Source of the DNA: Blepharisma stoltei
Taxonomy: Eukaryota; Ciliophora; Heterotrichea; Heterotrichida; Blepharismidae
Direction: 5' to 3'
DNA: 64,000 nucleotides
NCBI GenBank assembly: GCA_914767885.1
Contig: CAJZBQ010000012.1
Coordinates: 474,501 to 538,500 of the forward strand
Position numbers and translations under genes: made by a program. Each line of letters opens with the position of its first letter. Within the stretch, counting starts at the first letter, position 1. Of the stretch, positions 1 to 10,600 are shown one piece after another. The notes beneath the pieces are model-generated. The model was not told the origin of the DNA and did no database searches. It saw only the letters and a program-made list of their open reading frames with translations.

Positions 1-270
1 AGCTGAAGCTCTTAACGATCTAAATAAATCTGTATAAAAGCTAAGAAAATACATAATCGTGCTGAAGAGCATATGTCCTGCCATCAGTCCAATTGTGCAA
101 GCACTTATATTTCCACTATCATGATCAGAGGTTGCGACAATGTATAATATTAAGTAAACAATGGAAAGTAGATAATAACTATATAAGTACAGTCTTAAAT
201 CTTGCTTAAATGATTTTGTAATTTTTTCAGGGTACCGATTTCAGTTCACTATAAGATTTTGGTACATCAT
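1..270 (-). CDS. multi-pass membrane protein, partial (C-terminus outside window)
   Basis: An open frame runs on the minus strand from an ATG at 268-270 off the left edge, about 90 residues, starting MMYQNLIVNWNRYPEK with one TGA read as Trp. It is rich in hydrophobic stretches (SYYLLSIVYLILYIV, then MAGHMLFSTIMYFLSFY), so at least two membrane spans are visible. I do not recognise the family. Its upstream side is occupied by a retroposon-like insert whose target duplication starts five bases beyond the ATG (275-285), so the insert lies in the 5' flank and not in the reading frame. Confidence 0.55.
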
Positions 271-285
271 TTCTATTGAATCATT

Positions 286-793
286 ATATTAACATTAACT
301 AAAGATTAGGGCTCTTTCTCCTTTTACGTCTTATCCGAGTCGAATCTTCTTAGAAGACTCGTTTAGCTGCTAGCTACCTCCCTGGGTATGTCAGCATTTC
401 CATCAGAGATAGCTCTCCTCCAGCTTTCGGCCTAGTTCTTAATACTGTCTCGGAGCCTTGGAGTATGTAGGTTTGGGACTTGACGGCTGCTGCTTAAGTG
501 ACTATTACAGCTTGGTATAGCTAGTATCGGCACCAGCCATGCCTTCGTCGTCGGCACTAGTGGTCTCTAGGAATAAAAAACTTTTTCTCTCTTGTCCATT
601 GGGAAGACACAAGATCTTCATTACCGGACAAGGGAGGCAAAACCCAACCGAAAATGCCCAGTACCCGTAGACTCCGTTTCCTGCTCGGTTTGGCTTCAGG
701 ACGTAGCAAGGCCCCCAAACTCGAAGCAGGTCCGGGAGAGGACGGATAGGAGATGTCGCCATTTTTTATTTGTGTCATTTCAATTGAGTCATT
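286..793 (-). mobile_element. retroposon-like element (group C), minus orientation
   Basis: The insert is flanked by ATTGAATCATT (275-285) and ATTGAGTCATT (783-793), an 11-bp target duplication with one mismatch. Read on the minus strand it begins ACACAAATAAAAAATGGCGA and continues with a GTCCTCTCCCGG block shared with the element at 57340. Its interior is closely similar to 16115-16550 (both carry GGGTATGTCAGCATTTCC). No long ORF is present, so it is non-autonomous or SINE-like. Confidence 0.75.
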
Positions 794-2234
794 TGAAAAT
801 TTCAAGAAACGGCCTATCGTAATTTGGCTAACCCTCTTTGGCTAGAGATTATTATTATAATATAAAAATTTATTTTAGTGTTTGAAAAAATACAAATTTT
901 CCGAATATTTGAGAGCATATTTGTCTAAATTAATATAATTTGCTTAAAATTTTATTATTATGATAGTTATTAATTATAATTTGTGTTGCATCAAAAAAAT
1001 ATGTTAAAATGAAAAACTAGCTAAAGATGCTAATTGAGATTTTCTAATGCTATTACTCACTAACTTAGAGGAGGTAAGCAATTCGTCTTTTAATGGCATG
1101 TCAGTTGCTGATAAAGGATAACCCTCTTGAGTTGTGGTTCTTCCAATGCCTATTTTAGTCATTATAGTGAGATTATCTAATTCGAAATTTGAAGAGAAAT
1201 GAGACAAAAAGATAAATTTATCGCAAGCAATATTAGTAAAAAAAGAGCTGGGGAAATGTAACAGCTGACTGATGTCAGTGAATTAAGAAAGATTTGATAT
1301 TCATTCACTATGAGCATATAATAAAGATTTTATATATATATCTTATTTCTTTTTTTTTAGAATTTGATTTTTGCTTTGCAAATGCGAAAAAAATTATCTA
1401 GCTATATTTTAGCCTTAAATTAAGAAATTAATTTAGAATAAGCTTGCATCATTCAGAAGTCAGTATTCTATAGGACTTAATTAAAAATATCTGGATTTAA
1501 TACTTCTTAAATATCAAAATAATCATTGATTATAGGCTCTTTTGAAAATCAACTAGCTGAAGATTGATATATTAAATCAAAATTTTAGTCGAAATCATTT
1601 TTCCTGGGTTCTGTCTGCTCTTTATGAAAAAATAATTTATAGTCATAATAATCATTTGTTTGCTTAATAACCACTTTTTACAGTATTTTATCTTTAAAAT
1701 AATGAAATGAGAAAGATTTTGCTAGATATTTGAAATTTTATATACTATGTACACTGAATCCAACATTGCTAATAGTTAATCGTTTTCCTATTTATGTATG
1801 AATATAGATAAAGGTAGCCAGTAGTAATATTTTATATTCTCTATAAGTAAGTTTAGCCTTAATAAATGCTAAATAAACATCATTTTAAATAAATTTAAAT
1901 AATTCAAGCAGCATTATTTGTAAAATATCGGCATTGAGCATAAGTATCATCAATCGATTTAATCAAAATAAATATAAAAGATATTGATATTAACTTATCG
2001 AAATAAATAGGGTTTTATAGATTTTATGGCTAAAAACTAAAAGGGCAAGAATGGCACTAAGTATATTTCTATTAATTATGTCTCAGTTATGCTATTCACA
2101 GAATATATGATGTAATTATTCCTACTTTTTATACCCACACAATAGTTTTGAAAATGTTTAATTTAGTCAGCCTCTGAATAATCCACATCTTTAGGAGTAT
2201 TCTTCACTTGGCTGTATTAGTACAATCTTTTGGA
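794..2234. other. 1.4-kb stretch without a supported gene
   Basis: The stretch is AT-rich with many short A/T runs. The only open frame of note is on the minus strand at 1004-1282, less AT-rich than its surroundings, with a possible internal start (MTKIGIGRTTTQEGYP). No ATG opens the full frame and no family is recognised, so I do not call it a gene. No tRNA, MITE end or hairpin was seen. Confidence 0.4.
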
Positions 2235-3106
2235 CTAACGTCAAGTCCCAGTAGCGCAAGGCGCTGTGTATGAGCTTGGCCTTCCTATTCGAGGCCCACT
2301 TGGGTCATATCGGTTAAGCTCGGCTTTTTTCACTGGCCTTGGAGGTGGTTGAAGTCCACTATTTCTTGGTTCAGGCTTTTTTTCCTCTTCAATATCTGGC
2401 TTTGGCTCTAATTTTTCCTCCTCTTTATCTTCTTCATAAAAAACATTTCTCCATCATGGTGTGCTGCGAGAGAAGGTCCGGAAACTTCAAGGGTAAGTGC
2501 TTTGTGCTGTTATTTGGAGGAGCTGCTAGAGGGACTCTCAGGCTGGGCTTTCCCTCAACCCACATTCAAGAGACTGACAGCGCAGCATCAATAGTACTTC
2601 TGGAAGAGCATTCTGCTGCCTATAAATGGCAGAGGTAATTCCAGAAAGAGGCATTGTACGATTCCCTTACTCTGAGCACTGCCAAGGATTAATTTTGATA
2701 AAAGCAGGTTCGGCTAAATTTCCCTGTTATATTGACAATATCATCATTTTAGTGACCCTGATAAAAGGGGGTTGGTGGCTTTAGTGCCTAGCGTAACACG
2801 AAAAGTGAAGCTAAACTTGATTTGCTAGGTTCTGAAATAATGCCCGTTTTAACCACTAATTAACTGTTTCTCTTCTTCATAAACCCTTGCCCTCCTTAGC
2901 TCTTCTTGTCGTCTTTCCCAATTTGACCTCACTTCAAGTCTAGTTCGGTTCAAACTTTCTTCAGAGAAAGTCTTTTTATGGTATATTGAATCTCTAAGCT
3001 TGACATATGCTGAAAATAGCAGTATCAATATTAACACGTAAATCCATAAAAAAGAACTATCACCTTTACTCCAAAAAGACGGACGTAAGGCTTCGAGATA
3101 ATCCAT
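2235..3106 (-). CDS. SELENOS/VIMP-like ER membrane protein, split by an insert
   Basis: Two exonic parts, 3106-2884 and 2440-2235, join in frame once the 443-bp insert is removed, giving 142 residues. An N-terminal membrane span (LWIYVLILILLFSAYV) is followed by a charged helix with QEELRRARVYEE. The tail is Pro/Glu-rich and ends in a Gly/Pro/Arg-rich stretch. This order (one TM near the N-terminus, an ExLRRAR-type coiled coil, a disordered tail) is that of VIMP/selenoprotein S, which recruits p97 to the ER membrane; the assignment is inference from layout and the short QEEL motif. The penultimate codon is TGA, Trp under this code, while the animal protein has selenocysteine near its end. Function is moderately likely, the gene itself is solid. 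Confidence 0.6.
2441..2883. mobile_element. retroposon-like insert in the VIMP-like gene
   Basis: The insert is flanked by perfect 13-bp copies of TCTTCTTCATAAA at 2428-2440 and 2871-2883. Removing one copy plus the insert (443 bp) rejoins VYEE to DKEEEK in frame. The interior is more GC-rich than the host and has no coding capacity that I could support. It does not share the AAAATGGC start of the other group C elements, so it may be a separate family. Confidence 0.75.
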
Positions 3107-3145
3107 TACAAATTATAATTACGTGCAGATTAGACATTTTTTACG

Positions 3146-4376
3146 TTATTCTTTAGGGAATGGAAATGAATTTATGTATTGATCGATATCCACGATCTGC
3201 CAATTATAGAATTCTTTTTCGAAATTGGCATCAATAAAGCGCCTAAAACCATATTCTTTGTCGTATTGTTTTTTATCTCTAGGAAAAAGCTTTTCAAAGC
3301 GGATTATATGGAATTCATATTCTTCAGGATCAGCTTCGCCATCAGCTAGGCTATTCTGTGAATATTTGTCATATATTTGGAACCTCATTTTTGAAAGTAA
3401 TCCAAAATCCACCTGGCAAATCATTATTGGGTATTTTTCAAAGAGCTCATGAAGATGTTTGGAATCTCTTGGAAAATTTCTTATATAATAAGGATTTGCA
3501 CTCTTTTCAATTACTGCATTTTTATCTGAAATTTCATTTAAAAGAGTTTTGTTCCTTACTCCCCCCTTTAAAAAGAAACAAAATAACTGTAAATTCCCAT
3601 TTTTGGGTAAATTAATCCCTTTAAATTGAAAAATTTTTTCGATTGAAAATTTTATAGTTGAAAGTACTAATTTTTATATAACGAGTTTTACCTAACTTTA
3701 ATGGAAGGAATGCTATTTAAAAACTTAGTACGCTGAATTGATTAATATTTTAAATTAATTCCTTATAAAAATAAATTAAAATTCAAATATATTGCATTTA
3801 TTCTTTATTTTTTGATTTAAAATATTTGTGAAAAATTTTATATTATTTATTTTCCCAAAACATTAATTGAACAAATTTTTTCCAATTTAGATTTGGAGTT
3901 AAGCTAAATTCAAGTCTAACTGGATAGCCTAAAGCATTTATCTGTAAAACATCGTATTCCGATGGAGAAAAATTTTGATTGATAATAGGTGATATTCCTG
4001 TATATGTAATGTATCCAAATAATCTATATTCGATCACTTTTTCTCATCGGTTTAATAACTTGGCTCGATACCCATCATTTCTCAATTTCATTCATGCTTT
4101 GATTGATTTCTCATAAATTTCTTCCTTCATTATTTTCTTTAGTGTTTCCTTATCATTTTTGTCAAAAGCAAACATCATATCTATAAACTTTTGCACAAAA
4201 TCTGCCTTATCAGCTGAAGTCAACCCAAAATGTTCAATGCATTTATGGTAAAACCACTATATAGACAATACATAATCATTAGAAGGCGTCCCAAAAGTCC
4301 CAAATCTAAAAGGAAAATCAAGGGTCTGAGTAAAAGGATCGTGATAATTTTTAAGTAAGTGACTAGGCCATTTCAT
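3146..4376 (-). CDS. conserved-looking protein of unknown function, one intron and one IES
   Basis: After removing a 15-nt intron (4257-4271, GTATTGTCTATATAG on the coding strand) and a TA-bounded insert (3557-3901), the frame gives 290 residues with total length divisible by three. TGA=Trp occurs in IKAWMKLRN and NRWEKVIEY. No signal peptide or membrane span is evident. The protein is charged and probably helical at first, then mixed. A distant likeness to mitochondrial import or ribosomal proteins (Tim44/MRPL45 type) came to mind but no motif supports it, so no function is assigned. Its ATG overlaps the first ATG of the divergent plus-strand gene. Confidence 0.7.
3557..3901 (-). mobile_element. 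IES, MITE family B
   Basis: The insert is TA-bounded. Its left end reads TTACTCCCCCCTTTAAAAAG and its right end CCAATTTAGATTTGGAGTTA. Inside the left end lies ACTGTAAATTCCCATTTTT, which on the other strand matches the right end of the copy at 19232-19551. Excision (343 bp) restores EFSL-RNKTLL in the host gene, and the host length becomes a multiple of three. Confidence 0.85.
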
Positions 4377-4383
4377 GATTATA

Positions 4384-5642
4384 ATGTTGATTTATTTAAT
4401 ACTCATTTCATTAGTCAAAGGAAACTGGCACGATGCTCTAGAAGAAGACAACTTTGAAGCAAGTACCTGTGGAAAATATCAATGTGCACCTTCCACTGCT
4501 ACAGTCCCTTCAGGATATTGTGGAACAGTCACAAATGTAAACGTTTTCAACTTGAAAGCTTGCCCAACATCAGGAACAAGCACTTTTTGCAATACTACAA
4601 CATTACAATGCACAGCAGCCCCAGCCAGTTCTGCATTAGCTTCTTATCCAGGCGAGCCTTGCACAAGTCAATCTGACTGCAAATATGGAACTTGCACAAG
4701 CAAAAAATGCGTTGGGGTCGCAAAGAATGGAAAATGCACAACACATGCCCAATGCGCTCCTGGATTGAGATGCGCGCCTGGTGGGACTTGCACTGCCCAA
4801 TTGGCAATTGGAACTACAGGGTGTAGAGACTACCAAGATTGCGTAAATTGGGCTGGCTGCAATGCTACTTATACAAGCACAAATGGGACGTGCACCTCTT
4901 ATGCAACCCTAAGTAATGGAGCAGTTGTGACTGACTGTGTTAATGGATGGTCTCATTTATGTAAAAGCGGATTTTGCTCAAATACTCAAAGTTGGTATGG
5001 AAATATCGGAATATGCCAATCTGCTCCAACAAGTGTAAAAACTCTTCCTGTAAGTTGTATAATTTATGCACCAAAATGGATTGCTATAACCCCCAGCAGA
5101 ATACTGACAAGAAAAAAATATGATCCGGGGCACCGCCTTATGCAATCTAAGCCTGATTAGGCATCTTGGATCCTAAACGGAGATTTGTCATTTTCGTTTT
5201 TACTTTTCAAAAAAGTTGGCAAGCACACATTAATCTTCAAAATTAAAATGGATGATTAATAATGATCGAACAAATTCAGGGGTATACACAAGATACTGAC
5301 TGTGTTGGAACCGATGGGACAAATTTTTATTTAGGTCAATGCACCTGTGGCTATAATAGCGCTGGAACTTCTTATTGCAGCTCTTTTATTGGAGATGCGC
5401 CTGGAGTTTTGCTTATACAGACCTGGCTTAAGACGTTAAAACTCACAACCTCATGCAACACTGGCAGAAGGGCTAGTAGCGCTTGCATGTCTTTAATTGG
5501 CAAAACCACCTTAATGAAGCAAGTAAATTTTGGCTTTGCGCACTACCCATTAACTATTAACAACGACGCATGTATAAAATCTATATACACTCCTGCCTAT
5601 TGGGGTTTATCGCTATCAGAAGAATTTGATACTTTTGAATAA
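4384..5642 (+). CDS. Cys-rich secreted or surface protein, split by an insert, frame problem inside
   Basis: The frame starts MLIYLILISLVKGNW, a short signal peptide; an upstream in-frame ATG at 4375 overlaps the neighbouring gene's start. It continues with spaced Cys pairs (CGKYQC, CTSQSDCKYGTC, CAPGLRCAPGGTC), like EGF or paramecium-surface-antigen-type proteins. A 192-bp insert with 8-bp repeats (ATACTGAC) separates the last quarter (DCVGTDGTNFYLGQC). Joining at the repeats leaves the two frames out of phase by two bases. A 20-nt GT..AG stretch at about 5032-5051 would repair the phase but is longer than the 15-16 nt introns elsewhere. The gene may be intact with an odd intron, or decaying. 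Its stop lies 22 bp from the convergent neighbour's. Confidence 0.65.
5109..5300. mobile_element. insert of 192 bp with 8-bp direct repeats
   Basis: Direct repeats ATACTGAC lie at 5101-5108 and 5293-5300; each contains TA, so TA-to-TA excision is possible. The interior has several stops in all frames and contains CTAAGCCTGATTAGGC, a short palindrome. No family relation to other inserts in the window was seen. Confidence 0.55.
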
Positions 5643-5664
5643 CTCTTAATATTTTTATTAAAAT

Positions 5665-6402
5665 TTAGCTAAAACAATACGCTCTCATATATGCTAGTTA
5701 GCTAGTTAAAATGGTTATGCTCGCCATAACCAAATCTAATCACTAGTCTGTCCTTTTGAATTTACAGTCTGAGCCACCAGTCTAGGGATCAGCTCCCTTG
5801 GGCAGAGCAATCGTCTGTGAGATGTCATGGCCCCGATGAAAGAAGACCATGTGGTAGCTAAAAACTGTCTAGCCCACCTTCAGGGGAGAAACAAGCTTCC
5901 CTTTAGAGGCATCCCGAAGCCTGAATGTCTACTTCAAAAAGAGATAGAGGCTTTTTTCCAGCTTCATCAGAATTTGTCCTGCCTGCTCCATATAGGATGG
6001 TACCTCGAAGTTTACTTTCCATCGGCATCACCATTTTATTTCTTCCACTCTCATATAAGGAATGTACTTAAGCACCAAGTAAAGTTGCTGCTTTATTGTA
6101 TCCCAGCTTTGCGATGTAGAGATCTTATAGAGAAAAATGCGAATTTCTGTTTCTACCATTAAGAAGTATTTATTGCAAGATTTTAAATCCAAGGAGAGGA
6201 AATCTTGAAAAAGAAGGGAATAAGGAGATGGAGCGATTTCAGCACAATTTTCTGAGAGCGTTGGACAGCATGCTTCTCCGCAGGTTGTAATAGAATCACT
6301 ACAGCAAACTAAGTTTGATTGATCTTGGATGCAAGGATTTTCACAGAGAGAGGTTGCTGAGGCTGCTATAAGAAGCAAAGCAAGAAGGTGAAGATAAGCC
6401 AT
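5665..6402 (-). CDS. small Cys-rich secreted protein, insert near the 3' end
   Basis: The ATG at 6400-6402 opens a clear signal peptide (MAYLHLLALLLIAASATS). A Cys cluster follows (CENPC, LVCCSD, CGEACCP, ENC), then a Cys-poor hydrophobic tail. Removing the 366-bp insert (direct repeats CTCTCATATA) extends the frame to ...IPYMRAYCFS and a TAA at 5665-5667, 123 residues, with length divisible by three. The role is unknown; the Cys pattern suggests a disulfide-rich extracellular peptide. Expression may be linked to the neighbouring Cys-rich gene only by position. Confidence 0.65.
5692..6057 (-). mobile_element. retroposon-like element (group C)
   Basis: Target duplication CTCTCATATA lies at 5682-5691 and 6048-6057. 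On the minus strand the element starts AGAAATAAAATGGTGATGC, the same start as the two copies inside OGDH (41204-41451, 41500-41786). All three share the blocks GGAGAAACAA and CCAGCTTCATCAG or close variants. Confidence 0.75.
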
Positions 6403-6622
6403 TTTATAATAAACCTTTTTCACAATTTTGAATTAAAATGATTCTGATTCTATTTTCTATTTGCTTTATACTCAGTTTTTATCTTATCATTCATTTCAAT
6501 TTTTCATTTTTCGCATATCAATTGATTAAAAATCCTATTTCCCTCATATTTAAAATGATCCATAATTAAATTGAATCCTCACTTTAAAAATAATAAGGCG
6601 CTGATATTTAAAGTTATTTAAA

Positions 6623-7258
6623 ATGGATACCGATATCAAAGAGGAATTTCAGTGCAGCATCTGCTTAGGAGTTCTTGTTCAGCCTAAAGTCCATAAGCCA
6701 TGCAAGAAAAATTTCTGTTCTGAGTGCATCACTAATGTAATAAAATTCACAACGTCTCCATGCCCAATCTGCAGATCTCCACTTACATCTGACTTATTGA
6801 TGACTAATTATAATCTTTGGGACCAAATAAAATCCTCGCTATATTCCTGTGACTGTAAACAGACTTTTCCGTATACCTCTTATAATGACCATATTTCTAT
6901 TTGCCCAAGCATCAAAGAATTAATCAAAAAAGCGTCAAAATCGATAAGGAGACCTAAAATTCCTGTTATAAATAGGTGGACATATAAGTGTCCTTGCTGT
7001 GGCTTAAAAAACTTCGATAGAGTGTCTTTATTGTTCCACGTGAATAGTAAGCATCAGTATAAAGCAGCGAAATGCACGATTTGTTTAGCTATGCCTTGGG
7101 GAGATCCCGATGAAATTTGTATTGATATTAATGAACACTTGCAGACAATGCACCAATTTGATTATGATACTTTTACTGTAAAATATATGTAGGATTTTTC
7201 AATGGATGATGAAGAAATTTTATTGAAAGTGCTAGAGGAGTCACTATATCATCAATAA
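6623..7258 (+). CDS. RING-type E3 ubiquitin ligase with C-terminal UIM (RNF114/RNF125 type)
   Basis: The N-terminal C3HC4 RING is complete (CSICLGVL, CKKNFCSECI, CPICRSPL, residues about 12-52). A Cys/His segment (CDCKQTF, HISIC) and a C2H2-like pair (CPCCGLKNF..H..H, CTICLAMPWGD) follow. A 15-nt intron at 7178-7192 hides the last exon, which encodes DDEEILLKVLEESL, a good ubiquitin-interacting motif. RING, C2HC, C2H2 and UIM in that order is the layout of the RNF114/125/138/166 family, which build ubiquitin chains on signalling proteins. Length 206 residues fits. Without the intron the protein would stop at the splice site and lose the UIM. Confidence 0.85.
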
Positions 7259-7639
7259 AACTATTTAATCGTTAAAAAAATTAATTTGTAAATTAAATTT
7301 CATATCGTAATGACTTTCTGCTGTGAATTCGATATAAAACACCAAGCAATTTATAGCGCTATAAGCTAAGTTGGAATAATTTCAGACTAAGATTGTGGGA
7401 TTATCATATATGCATTAATAAAAATAATCAGTAATTTCCATTAATTCATTAAAAAAAAATTGACTTATTTCATTCTCTATATCATAATATCAATTTTTAC
7501 ATCCCGCAACCTTCTTTTTATATTTTTGTAAATTTTATGATAATTCTATCTTAGATGACTTTTTTTAGAATTTTGTTAGTGCTATCTATTGTTAAGGTCA
7601 ATAATCTGATAGGTTTTCTATTTTTAGCACTCCAATAAT
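7259..7639. other. intergenic stretch, 381 bp
   Basis: AT-rich sequence between the RING ligase and PKG genes. It presumably carries the PKG promoter. No repeat, RNA gene or conserved box was recognised. Confidence 0.5.
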
Positions 7640-10600
7640 ATGGGAAGTAATTGTGTATGTGGGCAAAGGCAAACAATCTTAGCAACATCAATTGTAAACA
7701 TAAATCAGCCAATTCAAACACACGAAGTTTACTTGACTAAGCAAACATCATCATCTCAACTAAATATCACTTCACTCCCCAAGCGAGGCAATACTTTCAA
7801 GGTAAAACACAAAGCGCCAGTTATCGATGAAAGACGCCGCCGAAGTGACGAAGTAAAAGAGCCTTCATCTGCCTCTGTCTCTGACAAAATAAAAACCGAA
7901 GCCGACAAGAAAATGATTCGTGATGCCCTAACTCCCCCTTCTCCGTGAGTGAGCAAAACCATTAGAAAAATTGCTATTTTTTGACCAAAAACCCACCCTC
8001 CGTGAGTGAACAAAAATTTTTTTTAATACAAAAATTTTTATGGAAAAAAAAATGTTGATATATAAGTGATAATCATTATAATGAAATCTCGAGCTAATTC
8101 TGCTTAATAATTTAAACAAATTGCTTTTTAAAACATAAATTTTATAAATTTAATTAATATTTGCTTTCAAATTTTTGCAAATTAGGATTTTTTTAAAATT
8201 AAAAAAAAAAAATTCTATAAAAAATTTCTTTAAAAAAAAAAAATTAACCCCCTCCATGAGTGAACAAAATTATTTTGTTCACTCACGGAGGGGGGGAGTA
8301 AGCAATCATTTTATATTGAAAAATCTTGATGAGGATTCTTTAAGACTCGTAATCGAGCATATGCGATTTTATACTATAAACCCTCGAGAAATAATTTTTA
8401 CACAAGGTGAGCCTGGGTTTATTTTTTACGTTTTGTGTACAGGAAGGGTCGAACTGATAATAAACGGAGCATAAATAAAATGGCATTCGGTTCGAGAGAA
8501 ATTAGCTTTGCTAATTTTCTCTCCCTCATGGAATTTTATTTATAGGGTTAGGTTTTCACTCGAGAACTTCTGGACAGCAATAGCGGCTTATTTCTGGGGA
8601 TAACCAGAGGAACTGCTCCTCAGTCCTCTCAAAATTTCGGGCTTTTACCTCTCAGTACATCCCCATGGGAGGATGACCCTTAGGCGGAACACGCGCAGGA
8701 GCTGAGTCGAGACAAGGGTGACGGCATCGCACCGGGTGAGACGTGCAGCAAGGCTCGTGAAGCAGGAGTTGATAGAAGGCTTGGCCAGGGCTGACCTGTT
8801 CCAAGATGGCTCGCCTACGTCACTAGTTTTGCCATAGGGTCCTTTTGGGCTGCGGCACTAGACACCTTAAACACCAGATAATTTAAGTAAAGTAAGTAAG
8901 ATAATAAACGGAGCAAGAAAAGCTGTAATTAACGCAGGCTCAGGATTTGGGGAATTAGCACTATTAGATGATAGACCTAGGTCTGGGACCATAAAAACGT
9001 TGGAAAGATGCACATTGTGAGGGGTTGATAGAACTACGTTTAAAGAAGCCATAAAAATCGTGAATGCTCTGAATTTGGAAGAAAATAAAAATTTCCTTGA
9101 CAGTGTACCGCTGTTAAATCAGCTTACATCTGAGCAAAAAGACGGGCTTTTAGCTAGTTTGGTAACAGAAAAATGAAGCAGCGGGCAAAGCATAGTAAAA
9201 GAAGGAGACACAGGGGATCATTTTTATATTATAAAGGAAGGCTGTGTGTCATGCAGTCAAAAGGAAACAGAAATTAGGCAGATGTTTAAAGGCGATTTCT
9301 TTGGGGAGCAAGCACTGCTGTACAATTCGCCAAGAACAGCCACAATCACAGCTATCAGTGAAGTAAAAGTTGTATCTATAGGAAGGCACGCCCTTATGGA
9401 CGTTCTTGGTAGTAATTTACAACAAATTTTGTATAAAAACACACAAATGATTGCTATGGATAAATCCCCGAATTTAAAAAACTTTTCAAAGGAGCAAAAA
9501 GGGAAAATTATAAATATTATGCGAATTCAGAATTTTTCTTCAGGAGAAGTCATTATACCCAGAGGGGCGAATAAAGGAGCATTTCTATGAATAATCTTAA
9601 GAGGAAGCGTCAGAGGCCTTAAAGAAAAATTGAATATTCTTACATGCATTGGCGACGATTTCTTGGTGAATCCTACTGAGGAAAAATATGAAATTGATTA
9701 TATAGCTGAAACTGATGTAGATATCGCGGAAATAAGCAAAGAAGAAATAGAAAATTGCGTAGGCGGAAATATTGCTGAAATTCATGCGAGAAACGAAGCT
9801 TTGGCTGTAATAAAAAGAGTGCAGCTACTAAAAGGACTGACTGAAGATAAATATAAAGAGCTTATAAGGATGCTGAAAATTGTTGAGTTTAATGATAAGG
9901 ATACAGTTGTGGAGCAAGGGGAGCCTGGAAGTTCGTTTTTCATAATAAAATGCGGAAGGGTCGATGTGATAAGAAATGGTGAAAAATTGAGATCGATCAC
10001 TAAGCATGATTATTTTGGAGAAAGGTCAATATTATTTAACGACACAAGAAGCGCAACAGTAAAAGCTGATGGAAGTGTAACTTGCTGGATGCTAGAAAAA
10101 AATGATTTTTTAGAAATAATTGATGAAGGAATACAACAAATGCTCTTAAGCAGAATTGAGCTTCAAGATGACACAATAGAACTTACTACCCCCCTCCGTG
10201 AGTGAACAAAAAAAATTTGTTCACTACAGAGGGGGGTTAATTTTTTTTTTTTTAAATTATAAAAAATATTTTTTTTTCGAAATTTAAAAAAAATCCTAAT
10301 TCACAAAAATTGGAAAGCAAATATTAATTTAATTTATAAAATTTATGTTTAAAAAGCAATTCGTTTAAAATTAAACAGAATTAGCTCTAGATTTCGTTAT
10401 ATAATAAACATCATTTATATATTCCCATAAAAAAAATTTTCTATTAAAAAAATTTTTGTTCACTCACGGAAGGTGGGTTTTTGGGGCAAAAAATAGGGAT
10501 TTTCCTAATGGTTTGTTCACTCACGGAGGGGGGGAGTTAGTGAACTTGTTCCTATAAAACTAATAGGAAAAGGAGTTCTTGGTAGCGTATTTTTAACATG

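Noticed and set aside
505-822. ORFs inside the 286-793 element
   Set aside because: The related copy at 16115-16550 lacks the same frames; the repeat is better seen as non-coding.
1004-1282. Minus-strand open frame with LTIMTKIGIGRTTTQEG
   Set aside because: No ATG opens the whole frame, no intron or IES rule was found that links it to a start, and no family is recognised.
7929-8300. CRISPR-like or operator reading of the repeated CTCCGTGAGTGAACAAAA motif
   Set aside because: The motif copies are positioned as element ends within TA-bounded inserts, in a eukaryotic genome, without spacers.
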